Under the pieces are notes generated by a model. The model had not been told where the DNA came from. It made no database searches and saw nothing but the letters and a program-made list of their open reading frames with translations. 64,000 nucleotides of DNA from Collybiopsis luxurians FD-317 M1. Taxonomy: Eukaryota > Basidiomycota > Agaricomycetes > Agaricales > Omphalotaceae. Both the position numbers and the translations under genes were made by a program. Below are positions 25,433 to 37,657 of the stretch, piece by piece (the stretch's first letter is position 1; each line of letters starts with the position of its first letter). The stretch covers positions 189,770-253,769 of the forward strand of contig KN834806.1 in the NCBI GenBank assembly GCA_000827265.1, given 5' to 3'.

Positions 25433-28400
25433 GACATATACACGTAACTGCGCCTGCCGCCGATCAGGCAGATAGAACATGCACATTTAAACCTTATATT
25501 CAAATGCAATCAATAGTCGACATCAACATGCAGAAAACTGGAAACTCAAATGATACAATCTGTTGTTTCTGTAAAGCTCGTATCTGGGAAGGTAGCACTG
25601 TAGCCCTGCTTCCGTCGCTCCGAACACTAGCGTTGCCACGGCTCGCAAATAAACTGGTTAATATCAGTCGCTGATGCCGAGCCGGCTTGCCGGCGGTTGC
25701 TTTCATTCAATTTAGCTGACCGAGATTGCCCGACTTGCCTCAAGTTACAGTACATAGCAACCGGTATGAGGTAAAGGTGCGGCTTGCCGCTTGAGCCGCT
25801 TGTCCGAATTATGGGGCCGAAGTTTAGCAGGGGACAAGTCCCCGCAAGCGGAACGATGGTAATTTGAATGGAACGCCAAGAATATGACATCCAAAACCAT
25901 GGCCCAGCCTCCGCTTGGTCATAGGAGCATAACTGCTTTCGTATTTTCCTCTCATAAACTCTAGAACTGCAGATAGCGATTGGCTCTTTCAACGGTTAAA
26001 CATTGAACAATGAGAATCTGAGAAGCTACTGCTGACGAAAATTCTCCATAAAGACATAAGAAAACTGTGCTGCTCTTCTCTAGATGCTCTAACGATTTGC
26101 CCACTTCCTCGTATGGCAGCCCGGTTGGAAGTACTCAACAATAATATCACACCTCAACGGTGAATAACTCAATGGTTACATCGGTTAGTCCATGTCTGCA
26201 ACTGCTACACTTGATGATTGATTTCAGAGTCTACCTAGACCACGAGGACTGGATTTTCAGATTTTAGGTTCTGATAGGTTTTCAAATAGCAACCCTTATC
26301 CTTCCTTACCCTGTTGTCTGGATTTGAAATTTCCCAGTTCGAAACCCCGCTTTGTCGGAGTATTTATAGAGACAAAGGTCTGTTGCATGATTTCAAGCCA
26401 TGGGAGAAAATCCATGGAAGAACCCATCTCTCGTTTTTATATCGCGTAAGAGAAAAATGGCTCGAGTGCTTGGTTATATTTTGAGGTTTAAACTTTTTCT
26501 TACCTTTGTATATAGGTATATTTTTTCTATCGTCTTTGACTTACATGCAGTCGCAGTTTTTTATAGTTCCATGTTACTCTGAGATTGATTTTGCCCCTGT
26601 ATATGAATTATACTAAACAGTATTTATACCTCGGCCTAAAAAAAGCTTGCGCATGTGATATTACTGAGTCCTATCTTTTGTAAACCGATAGCTTTCTAAA
26701 ACTGAATAAGTATATCAAAATGCCTCCTAAACACTGCACTCGAATGACAAACCTATGAAAGCTACCTATTATCAAAATACCGAAATGATGTGCGCTTATC
26801 GCTGCGGCCTTGCTTTGAAACAGAATGCACGCAGTATAAATTGTATCTCATGCACCTACTACATACGACAGATCAGTCCCGCGAGTCGGTTCAAAGAAAT
26901 ATAACAAAACCTATGTACACGCAGGGATTACCGTTCCCATTTCTCTTCTCACACGCCACCTGAAACGATGTTTTCGTGAGCTAACTTAACCCGCCTTCTG
27001 CGAGGAGATGCAACCGACCTTTCTTTGATGACAGTGATCACAGGCTGTACGGAGCGAGCGCTCATATGGTTGAATCGAAGACCTGATTCCCTGTCATAAC
27101 TCTGACAACTCCGCGAGAGATGGAACAAAAACTCACATTGAGATGTTTCGGTGACCACTTTCGAGTATGTACGTTTTATACGATGGTTTTGGGGTTTCGC
27201 CTCCTCATTCATGCACGCTGCCATGCAATAGACCCGGAATGATGAACCGAAATTCTCCTCAGCACAAGTATGTCCGTTCCAGCAAAGTGGTAACTTAGAA
27301 GCAGATCCTGGCCTGTCTGGGTAATTAGCGCTGCAAGTTCTGTCTAGAATAGGGTATGAAGAAAAAACATCTAATTCCTCAATGACTAGTTTACCATACT
27401 ACTGTACATTACATGCTACGATTGTACACTGAACAGCTATGGAATACACTAGATACGGACTAGTTCACACAAGTCAGCTAAGCTTCCCTGCCTCAAACAT
27501 TCCTATGTCATTCATCCATTCAGATGACTCGCCTCATGTTTGTGAATTTCACCTCTCAGACCGCTAGTGTGGCCTTTGTGGAGTGATGAAAGACTGCATT
27601 TTCGATCAGTGCTCACCTTCCCAGCTGATTACCTATTCGGAACATTCTCACTTGAACTCGAGCATAGCACCCGGTGTGACGTACACAGATAGGCGGTGAT
27701 TACTGGCGACTTGCCGAACTTGTAAGCCGGATATAAAATATGGTCCGGCGAATACTGGCTCATCGGCTCCGAGCTCGACTCAGCACGGCACTAATCGCTT
27801 CCCTTAATCGGCGAATACGGTCCTTCTCTCATGATCTCGTGATGTATCTGCTTGATGCTCCTGATAATTTTTTCGTAGTTGACTAATCGGAGTACAGACT
27901 ACTTACTACCAAGTGTCGTACTTGCAAAAAATACTGGTCTCCACTGAATTATGTTCCCAAATATTCATTCAATAATTCCAGACGCTGACTGGCTCCTTCC
28001 CATCCCTCTAGCAATATATCCATCTAGAGACTCTTTGTTCCCTTACAAGGCTTCTCGGACTGGAGCTCTGTCAATGTATCGATTCAATCCTCAAGCTTGA
28101 TTCTCATCTTCCCGTTATCTCACATACCCGGTGTACTGCAAGTAGTTCAAGCAGTTTCAGAGCATCCAGATGGATATCTCTTGCGTCATGCGAGCGAGGG
28201 CCATGGGCCATCACCACATGAGGCGTATACGTAGCTAGATCAGTCGCGTTTTGCCTATGTACTAAAAGATAAACTGAGAGTTCCAGGCTGGGACTCTCCG
28301 ACAAGACTGGCAGTCATCGACATTTAAAAGATTCGGGTTTGGAAAGTATGATAGATGCATCATTCTATCTTATCGGCGGTGAACCGACCTAGAGACATCA

Positions 28401-29827
28401 TCCAGCGTCATGCACCCGACTTGGTTAAAGTCATGGCTTACGTGCATGCGACTCCGAGCAAATGTAATCCCTGGATATCGGGGAATGTTTTGTCTTCGAG
28501 CTTGTTCGAGTTTAAATTATCCTCAAGCACGTCCTATGTGCAAGTCCTGTTATCCAGAAGAGACGCTGTTCCAACCATGCGCGAATAATCGAATCCTGCG
28601 CAAGAGTCTACCTCGACGTAATCAGATTACTCGGCAAGGTATCCAGGCAGTATACATAACTTGTACTTGTGGCTCGGTTATAGCTGTTCAAAACGGTTCA
28701 ATGGTACCTACGATACTCGCAGCAATGACGTGCGTTGCCTCACACCGAAACGACTGACGACATCAGCTCAAGATTTTGTACATTGGTTTCTTCGTATATG
28801 GAGAATACGAATATACCCTTTAACTTACCGATGGTACTCATGACCGACTTGAAAGCTTGACTTGATCGCGCTCTACCCACGGAAAGTAATTCTCCCGCAG
28901 TGGGTATGCTTTCGCAGGGTTTCTTACCGTTCTTGTTCGATCCGTGCATGACCTTGGTACTTGTGCCGCTGAGTTTCGGAGACGGCATTTGCATAGGTGC
29001 GAGCGGACTTTTTCGCGTTCCACAGTTCGTCATCTTCAATATCTACGCAGTTTAATTATTTACATACAGGAATCCTAGGTCGCCTGACAGTTTCCTGTGT
29101 GCCCTGCGCTGCGTGGTCGGATGCGCACTGAAGGTTCAATTATGGTCAGAGTGCGCAGCCCGCCTCTCTACGGGGCTGTATGTGCCCGGAAGCACCCGTG
29201 TCGGACGACGACTTGTGGCATGATTGCCGTGTACGCGGTATAGCTAGATGATGTTGAGCTGTTGACTAAACGAAATTTTTGCTTCCGTAAAGTTCCGCGG
29301 AACCAAAGGTTGTTGATTCGTATTCCTGGAGCTGTTAGCTGTAAGTAGGAACTCGAAGAGTTACTTGAAATGAAGTTAGCTCCTAGTGTAGACCTATTCC
29401 AGGCTTATTGTCCTCTCAATCTGGCCAAAGCCATGTTCTTTTCGAGGCTGTGTTTATCTCGCTTACTTACTCACGGAGCATCGGTGTTTTTGGCCGACGC
29501 CACACTCCTTCTATAAAATACCCCAACAAGTCATCCACATCATCCTTTGTTCCCCAATTCGTCTTCCTCTCTACAGTGAGCCTCTTTCTATAGCTTTCTG
29601 GTATACCCCTTGAGCTGTCTTTTAGGTCTCAGACGCCACTGCACTGCAATTAGGTTCGCGTCACCTTCTGCACAGGATATTTTAAGCTAGGCGATCCCTA
29701 GCTACGATCTGTGTCGAGCGACTATATAAACCTCTTCCTCCCCTAGTGGGCTAGATTCTTTGGCCGCGCCTTTCCAATCTTCCAACACAAAAAAAGCTAC
29801 AACTTAACGACACTTGACGACTTAATT
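25433..29827. other. Gene-poor interval
   Basis: 4.4 kb without a gene I can support. Near 25682-25697 is a GC-rich inverted motif (GCCGGCTTGCCGGCGG) almost identical to the one at 7326, with more small inverted repeats around it (GGGGACAAGTCCCC near 25829). A minus-strand frame at 28740-29039 reads like a worn coding fragment but has no start or family match. Confidence 0.45.
29722..29730 (+). promoter_or_regulatory. Probable TATA box
   Basis: CTATATAAA about 100 bp upstream of the ATG at 29828, in the correct orientation. Confidence 0.55.
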
Positions 29828-30675
29828 ATGACTGAATATGACTACTCTCCCGCCGCCTACCAGCGTTACATGGAGACTCATGACCGAATTGCGAGATGGG
29901 TTGACAACACTGAAGCTCACCACAGTTCTTTCCGTGTACCTTTTGGTCCTCGTTCCGACATCGGAGAAGATGATCTTGATGGGATGAGTGAAGCGGACGA
30001 GGCGTTGCCCTCGGGTGCTAGTGCAGGCGGATGGTACGAGTCCAGACGCAGAGCCGGTGGAAGAAATACCTCTGCTCCCCTTCCCCCTCCGCTTCTTTAC
30101 CAACCCCAGCCTTACGCTCCATCACCCATGTACCCTGCCGCTCTTGCCTCTGCTCCTGTCGGCTACGGCTACCCCAGCGCTGCTCCAGGAGTATACATGA
30201 GCCCTCCCGTATCACCACCCGTATCACCTCAAATCATCATCCAATCCGTACCGAAGAATCGATCCCACCGACACCGAAGTTCCAAGCGTTCATCGTCCTC
30301 ATCGTCCAAAACCAAGACATACATCATTCCCCCACCAGGTTCAGTAGGAAACCCAATGCAGATACCGTCTTCGTATGGATATTCAGGCGCTCCACCTCCT
30401 CCTGGGACATACTCTTACCCCCAATCAGCATTACCGTACACCTCCGGCTCACCCTACTCCACTCACCCTTTCTCGCCGATCGGTTCACCCTCAGCGATGG
30501 GCCCTTCTCCTCCGCCGCCATACTACGCTCCGCAGCCTCAGTCAGGAACACCTGGCACGTACGTTATTATGCCAAAGAAGGGGAGGCATCTTAGGGTAAC
30601 AGTATGTGATCATTCACCCCTTCGCACTTGCGGGTATTGATTTTTTTTTTTTGCTTTTTTTTCTAGTACGTGTAA
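29828..30675 (+). CDS. Pro/Ser-rich protein, paralogue of the gene at 32650-33745
   Basis: Exons 29828-30601 and 30667-30675 encode 260 residues; the second exon adds only the last two codons and stop. If the intron is not spliced, the frame runs to 30640. The N-terminal block (TEYDYSPAAYQRYMETHDRI, then ARWVDNTEAHHSSFRVPFG, residues 2-40) and the C-terminal block (GTYVIMPKKGRHLRVT) are shared with the convergent gene at 32650-33745. Between them lies a Tyr/Pro/Ser-rich, probably disordered region with a basic Ser/His/Arg stretch. I know of no function for this family. A TATA box and a pyrimidine-rich leader precede the start, consistent with a well-expressed gene. Confidence 0.78.
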
Positions 30676-32649
30676 TTCGCATGCACGACTACGTATCGGA
30701 ACATAGCTTCAGCTCGGTTGCTATTTCCTGTCCACCGGACTTGACACCATACACAATACATCTACGTCTACATCGCATACCAATACCGTTACCGATACCC
30801 ACCTATACTCCGTATACCGTATCGCATCGACAGAGGGACTGCAAATTCTTTCTCCCCTTGTCTTAACGCACCCTCTCTTACCTGTTCTTTACACGAATTT
30901 AATTTACCCTGGCCGGCAACGTATACTTTGGGGGTTATCACTCTGTACGCTTGACATGACCGGCTGGATCTAATCAAACTGCATGCCCGATGTCGATTAT
31001 GTGTAATGCGTAATACACACACACACACACACGGGTGCAAATATCGATAATGAATATGCGGTTGACAATGATTGATCTCCATGGACCTGGATCAACGACA
31101 TTTTTCGCCTCAAGGTTACCACGTTGCACTTTTATCCCCAGACAGAGTCGATCCCCACCCCACCCCCCAAAGAAGTACAGAAAATTTCCATCGGGCTTTA
31201 CAAGTTGTCAAATGCTCCACTCGCTTTCGATGCGGGTCAGAGTCAGGCTCGTTTAGGTTGAACGGCGGACGGGGACCTTGGGTGCCGTTATGCATGGTTG
31301 AAGAAAGTTCATCTCGGTGCGGTGTACGCCTAGTTGTGTGCTGCTCGCCGCAATTTGGTACCGCAATGCAAGGCGGTGTTTGAACGATGACCGCGTCGTG
31401 CGTCTCATCAACGTACACGGCCTCCTACTGCTACCTCATATTCCTCCCTTCATCGCCGTTCCCCTGAACGTTCATCATAGAGTTTTTCTTTTTTTTTTTT
31501 TCTTTGTTGTTTTTTTCTTTGTTTTTTTCTTCTCCTCGTGTACATAGTTCTGGCTTCCCTTCTTGTCTATACTCATCTCACCATCTGGATCCTAAAAAAA
31601 TCCCTCACTCCATCCATTTTCATTTCTCTTCTGTGCCTATCTCGTTCATCGTTTCTCTCTTCTCATCTCATCTAATTCACTCGAGCATTATCATCTTTCC
31701 ATCTCAATGGACTCTTTCCTACTGTGTCCCTTCTCCTCGATCATCATCCTCATTGTGCGTTATCCATTATCGTGATTCATCTACATATAGATTCGGGGCT
31801 ACCCAGCTTGTACACACAAAGGGCCCTTTAAAATTTCCATCATATACTCGTACATCGTACATACATCATAGCTCCCATCTTCTTGCATCGCGTTTTGACT
31901 CTTACCCCTGTTGTGGCTGGGATTTTATATTTCTTCTAGCGTATGCTTGGGATCTGCCTATTAATTAGACGGACAGCCAGGATAATTGTTACGCAGTATG
32001 AGTATTATCTTCCTATTAGTAGAAGTTGTATTTTATCGTGTCTACCTGTGTACTTGTATTTGTAAATTGGAACGTCTTCGTATACTTTACCCCATCGCCG
32101 CTCGTTGCTGTGTTATATCTATCTCCAATGAACTCCTTACGCTATTGTCGTAAGTACATCCCGGTACTCTAGGTACTAATTAAGTGGGGCTATTTTCTTT
32201 CAAATGATATGAACATGATCATGATTAACTACATAAGTGCGCGTGTATCTAGAGAGACTATTCCTAAGTTCTAATATCTTGGTATCTAAGTATATGATCG
32301 TCATTGCGGTGCTTCATTAATAGTAATCCTACTGATCATTTATTATTGTTTATCGTTCTATCGTTTTATTGAGTGCTGGACTTCGAGCCTGAGCCCCACG
32401 CACGTTCCTTCTTCGCGATATCATCTAGGGCTGAATCCCGATACCCCCAGCTAGGGTCAGGTTCAGGTTCAGGTTCCGTCCATCGCTGTGTGATATCAAG
32501 CAAGCTGTGAAAAGTTTTCTCTTGGTAGTCAATTCCCCATGCTCAACCGCCCGACCACCAATGGGAACGAACTGCGCTGTGCTGCGAAGCCACCGCATAT
32601 GTTATGTATACTGTTCGCAAAAAGAGAAAAATTCAAGGGCCAAGGGTTG
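30676..32649. other. Intergenic between convergent paralogues
   Basis: About 2 kb between the stop codons of two related genes. It contains an AC dinucleotide repeat, long T tracts (31487-31530) and a short GGTTCA triplet repeat near 32459-32476. The open frame at 31504-31968 is low-complexity pyrimidine-rich sequence and is not called. Confidence 0.5.
31015..31032. repeat. (AC)9 microsatellite
   Basis: Nine perfect AC units. Confidence 0.9.
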
Positions 32650-33745
32650 TCAGGAATTATGAGCCTAGTTAAACAAGCTGTTCAACTTGAGGTACTATGG
32701 TACTCACAATAACGCTCATTTTCCGACCCTTTGGCGGAATGACGACATACCCTCCTGGTTCAGCGGCGTACGCACGATTGTCTACGACAGCATAATTTGG
32801 ACCGGGTACGACGACGGTTCCAGAACTGTATATCGGCTTTTGCGGAGACGAGAAGGAGGAAGAGCGTGGAGTGGATTGAGAGCGTGGACTCGAAGAGGAA
32901 TAAAGTCCATGTTCGTATCCTCTGTCGTTGTGATGGTGGTGATGATGATGATGTGACGATCGATGGTAGTTGGAATTCGAATGCGAATGCGAAGAGCGAT
33001 GTGTCGTGCTCTGCGAACGACGCGTATGCTGTGAACTCGAAATAGTTGCCGACGACTGATGAGGGTTTGGGTTGGCGATATACGCAGCCGGGAGAGTGGC
33101 ACTGCGTTTGGGCAGTTCCAATCCTCGAGAGTGGGATACTTGAGTGCTGGAATGAGGTACTGCATCTCGATGATGGGGTCGATGGTGATGGGGAGGGGTA
33201 TGGGTATATGTTTGAGACGGTGATTGGAATTGAGATTGAGCTGGCGGCGGCGGAAGTCGAGATGACAGGGACTGCGAACGTCGTTGGGATGATGGTGATG
33301 GCACAGCATACATCGTTCCTCCTGGGACGACCGCGGAGGGGCGGGAAGATGGATTGAAGGGTGCCTGATTTGTTTGAGGTATCGAAGGGTATGGATACGA
33401 GTGCCTCACTTGAGGGGTGTACGCAGTTGAACGCTGAGTGGCATAAGTGTGTGCTGGGACATTAGAGCCAACACCCGGCCGCAGCGTAGCACCCGATATA
33501 CTATTCCTCCTCCCTCTCTCTTCCACCTCCCTTTGTGTATAAACACTTCGATGGCGAGATTTGGATCTCGATGAAGAGGAGGTTGGAGTCCCCGAACCAG
33601 ATGACATGTCCACGTCTGACCGTGCCCCGAAAGGTGCCCGAAATTCAGAGGAGTGAGCATTAGTGTCGTCCACCCATCTTGAGATTCTCCGCTGCGTATC
33701 AAGATACCGCTGATATCCTTCAGGAGAATAATCGTATTCCGTCAT
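32650..33745 (-). CDS. Ser/His-rich paralogue of the 29828 gene
   Basis: Start at ATG 33745, seven codons inside the longer open frame, because it aligns with the paralogue start (MTEYDYSPEGYQRYLDTQRR, then SRWVDDTNAHSSEFRAPFG). The main exon is 33745-32708. A GTGAGT donor and a TAG acceptor suggest a last exon 32664-32650, for about 350 residues; without splicing the frame ends at 32669. The C-terminal block GGYVVIPPKGRKMSVI matches the sister gene. The interior is disordered, with many Arg-Ser pairs and a run of eight histidines. The function is unknown. The pair is tail to tail and only the two ends are conserved, so the ends are likely the functional parts. The last exon is less certain than the rest. 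Confidence 0.75.
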
Positions 33746-34768
33746 TTCTAAAAACTTGAGGACCAAAAAAATCTAGTAATAAGAGTACTTAGTAAGAGTT
33801 CAGTTCTGTATGTATAGGGGAAATAGTTCTTTGAGCGCTGAATGTCCAAAAGAGTCAGTTGGAGTAAATATGAGCGACGACTCAGTCGTCAACAAGCAAT
33901 GAGTCGACGTACGGGAGAATAAGGACAGGAAAACCAGCAAAGCCGCTGATATATATAAGGACAAAAATAATCTAGCCGAGGAGTCTATGCTAATGCGAGT
34001 ACCGTCACTCGCCTAGAAACGCACATATGAATGGAGACGATGTACGTTACTACTCGAGTCCTGTGCATCAACTCCCTATGTATGATGTGTAGTGCCTGGT
34101 TGGATGTTGGAATGACGAGACCAGTACGAGTTTATCATCCGTCAGTGTTCTTCACAGTGAAGATGTTTGAGCTGGGAAGAGATGGGAATATTCGCGCAGC
34201 AGCGGTGCTTGTGCTGCCTTATCACGCGCACGTAGAGCGTATTTCCGGTTAGCGAAAAGGCTCAATGAGAGTACAATTTAACATGAGAAAGAGCCAAATA
34301 ACGCGCGTCATTTCGGAAATGCTCGGACGCAGAGGCAGAATCCACGCTTCGGCCGTTAGAAAATGCGTTCTATTCACGAGAATCATCAAACCACAGACGG
34401 CTAGCGAGGCTAGGTTATCCGAGAAACGAAAATGACCATTACCAGACTATGCAGAACTCAATGCAACTTCCGAATCTCACCGAACTTTGTGTAATCGCGC
34501 ATCGCAACTTCGGTGCCACCGAAGCAAGCTCCCGAAGTGCGACCTGGCAGCTCAAAGGCGAAACGGTGCGACGCGGACCGGAAAAACCTCGCAGGGCTGA
34601 AGCAGAGCGGGAGATCTAAGCAAATCCAGAGCAATCCATATTACTGCACAAAGGTACACTAAAACACCTTCCATTACAGCTGTACACTTCATTCCTGCCA
34701 ATCTTTCGGCTATTCGCGAGAGCAAAAAAGACACCGGGTCAGTCTTCAACGAGAAGAACAGTCATAGA
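33746..34768. other. Intergenic, no further gene seen
   Basis: About 1 kb holding the promoter of the gene at 32650-33745 on its left and the 3' flank of BUB3 on its right. A minus-strand open frame at 34552-34749 could be an alternative last exon of BUB3 but lacks family resemblance. Confidence 0.45.
33949..33958 (-). promoter_or_regulatory. Possible TATA box
   Basis: TTATATATAT on the minus strand about 205 bp before the start codon at 33745, mirroring the TATA box of the sister gene. Confidence 0.45.
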
Positions 34769-36147
34769 CTAACTCACTTTAACTTCTGGACCAACCGTTT
34801 TAATCCAGATCTGAGGCCTCTCCCGCTCCATCCGGGCACCCTGCTCTCCTTCATCCCAGGTGTAGCAAGTAGCAACGGCAAGCTTCGTGCCATCGCAATT
34901 GAATGCGACACTCGAGACCGGATTGTTGAACTTGTGATATTGACGCAGTCGCTTCTTGATTTTGTGGTCCCATACGGAGACGGTGCCGTCAGAGCCCGCG
35001 GAGGCGAAGGTGTTGTAACTGTGCATGTGGAAGGAAATGACTATTAGTGTACAGAAGATCCTAGTGTGCGAAGGGAAACAAGACTAAAGATAGATGACAG
35101 CTCGAACGTACACGGGATGGAAGGCAAGCGCGTTAACTGGCCACACATGATCTACACCATCGATCGTTTGTCGGTGGCACTTGAACGCGTATTTTTTTTC
35201 TTGAGCTTCTGGAGATGGGTCAAAGTATTCCACGGCAATTCGACCTTCGACAGAGGCAGTTGCGAAGCCTAGCAGGTACAAAGTTATTCAAGGTTCTCAA
35301 GAAAAAAACATGAACACAATCTTTACCCTCGCCGTTGATCATACATGCCAATGACCGTGTCATGTACTTCAAGCTACTTTCCCTTCGTTGCATCGGTTCT
35401 TGCAAGTTTCGAGTATCATAAATGTGGAAAAGTCGGCTGGCCATGGCAACCACGAGAGTATTATTGACGAGGTCTATGTGGTATATTCGTTCTGGAGTTT
35501 CATGAGAGGCTTGCTGAGGCGTAGGTGCTCTGGGATCGAACAGTCGCATAGTCCGGTCCCATGAAGCGGAAATGAGAGCATCTACAGATATCAAATGAGC
35601 AAATGTCCGCCGTATGGCAGCGAAGTCAACGAACTGAGATCTTTTGAATACACCATGCCGGAGACAGCGTCAGCATGCGAGCCTACAACGTTGGTTTTTT
35701 CATTCGTGAAATCCAGACTGGACAGGTCAGATTGTCAGTCAACTGACAGGAACAAGAGCTCCCTTAACATACAATCGGACAGCTGTGTCCAGTCCCCCAC
35801 TAAATCCATGCTCAGCATCTGAGAAACAACAAGCTAATACAGCAGCTCGATGATCGAACTTGCATTTCTGTCTGCTTGTCTTGCTACTAGAAGCATCGTT
35901 TGCCACATCGAAAAGCTTGACGGTCTGTATGATATGTGTCAGCCACGGTAGAATTCGACGGAGAAAAAAAGTACTGTATCCCAGGAAGAAACGAGCAGCT
36001 GATTCGGGTTTGTAGGCGAATAGTGAACTTTGGAAATACTGTCAAAAGCTGGCGCTGGAAGTGCAAACTGAGATTCTGTATACAAAAAATTCTGAGCGTT
36101 TCAATAATGATTTCAGGTGGGAATCAAAGGGGAACCATACCAGCCAT
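34769..36147 (-). CDS. BUB3: Mitotic checkpoint protein BUB3
   Basis: WD40 protein of the spindle assembly checkpoint, which binds BUB1/MAD3-type kinases at kinetochores. Seven exons: 36147-36141, 36075-35975, 35924-35773, 35717-35635, 35581-35327, 35268-35112 and 35018-34769, giving 334 residues, close to the usual 325-340. Recognisable blocks are [38 protein letters not shown], the BUB3 hallmark [16 protein letters not shown] followed by KKYAFKCHR, and [20 protein letters not shown]. Exon 1 carries only 7 coding bases (ATG GCT G). The C terminus is read through a GTGAGT to a nearby stop; splicing there into 34552-34749 would add a tail unlike the family, so I prefer the short end. Confidence 0.93.
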
Positions 36148-37657
36148 AACGAGAAGATGATTGAAGTGGTTCAAAAGAAATTGCCGCTCAATTCCCGCGG
36201 CCCGTTGGTGTGCAAAGGTCACGTGACAATTGAAAGACTCGGGAACGCGTTCAAATTTCATGACGCGTCTTCTGCGCTTCATTTTCCCTGTCCAAACTTT
36301 GATTCACGCGTGTAGGTAATGACTCCTTGGCCCTTGCTTGGCCCGCTCACTCTCTACAGCTTTCTGTTCACTAATCTCCCGCCTTAAAGTCCGCTGGAAC
36401 CGCAGTCGGTTTGCAGTCGGTACTGAGCCTTGCTACTACTAGACAATAGGCTCGGTAAAAATTGAACGTTGAACGGTCAGTGGCGTTGGTGGTGCCTTTG
36501 TTAGTAGTGTCTTCGTTGGTAGTGTCTTTGCGGAAAGATATGTGGAAATCACACTGACGGGAACTAAGCAAAAAAGTTCATCTTTTTGCTAAAGCGAAAG
36601 AAACTTCTATCGAATCACAAGAACGAATTTGACTGCACCTTTCTAGTCCTTAATAAAGCAATCCGTTGATCTCTGGGCGCTGTTCCATGCTCAACTGTAT
36701 CCGAATCCGCTGAACTTTACAGCTCAAGAATCTTTTCCGATTGATATGGGGTTGACCAGATTTCGCAACCTTCCTCGGGCCCGGTCCAGCCTCCCGCGTC
36801 CGTCATTTCCTTCAGTATCTTCGCCGCCTTGTAGTTTTTTTTTCTTTTAAATTTATCCACTTTTTGCTTGTAGAATTCCAGTATCTTACTTTGAAAGGCT
36901 TTTCTCCACTTCCTCTGGCCAAGCCTCTGAGAATAATCTTAAGATAGCTGTCCTTAATGGTACCGCGATAGCAGCTCAAGGGAAACTCGTTCGTGATCTC
37001 TGAGCAAGTGTCTAATTTCAGGTACCGATATTAACCTGCCATCATCAAATAATGAATGGCGTACAATTCTACCACGGGAAGGGTAAATGAAATGTACAAT
37101 ATATAGCAGCTTCCGAGCTTGCTGCTCAAGATAATATCGTAACATCCAGCTTTAATGTTCTGTACATAGCAAGCTTTACCTTGTGAAGCCACTTACGTGC
37201 AAGATGACTTTGCATTTGCGGTGTTAGAAACTGACAATTCCATTTTCTTTGTCGACAAACGCCGCCCATCCGGGCCATCCCACACTCTCAGTAATGATTT
37301 CCCAACTTCCCACTTTGTAAATTCATGATAAGTATTGCTCCACGCAGCAATTGACCGCAAACGAGTCGTTATGGTTAAGCGTTAAACCTCCGCGGTCGCT
37401 TTTAAACGCTTGTCTGCACCAACTTGCGGGTTTTCGACAGAAATTCTATGCCCATTGCCGGGTATGTCAGCACTGCACTACCATCAGTAAGATCATAGAT
37501 TTCAAATTGAATGCATGTATCCGGAGCTATTACATTTTTGTGCTTTTCCATGGCTCCTATTCGTATTTAAATATACAACTCACACTCTCATGATTTAATC
37601 CGCCTTCCCTCTTGACGGGCATTGTTCGCATTCCCCAACACAGGAAACGCTCTCCTC
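36148..37657. other. Intergenic, promoters of BUB3 and the 37658 gene
   Basis: 1.5 kb between divergent genes. It contains a short imperfect direct repeat (36485-36535, unit about TAGTGTCTTTGTTGG). I see no coding signal. Confidence 0.5.
36485..36535. repeat. Short imperfect tandem repeat
   Basis: About three copies of a roughly 15-bp unit resembling TAGTGTCTTCGTTGG. Confidence 0.6.

Noticed and set aside
28740..29039. Minus-strand frame with a plausible coding feel (VGRARSSQAFKSVM)
   Set aside because: No start, no flanking exons and no family I can name. At most a worn fragment.
31504..31968. 154-codon open frame with apparent hydrophobic and His-rich content
   Set aside because: Pyrimidine-rich low-complexity DNA, no family motif, no splice partners, and it lies in the 3' flank between convergent genes.
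34552..34749. Possible last exon of BUB3 after a GTGAGT donor at 34777
   Set aside because: It would add about 65 hydrophobic residues unlike any BUB3 tail; the short end fits the family length.
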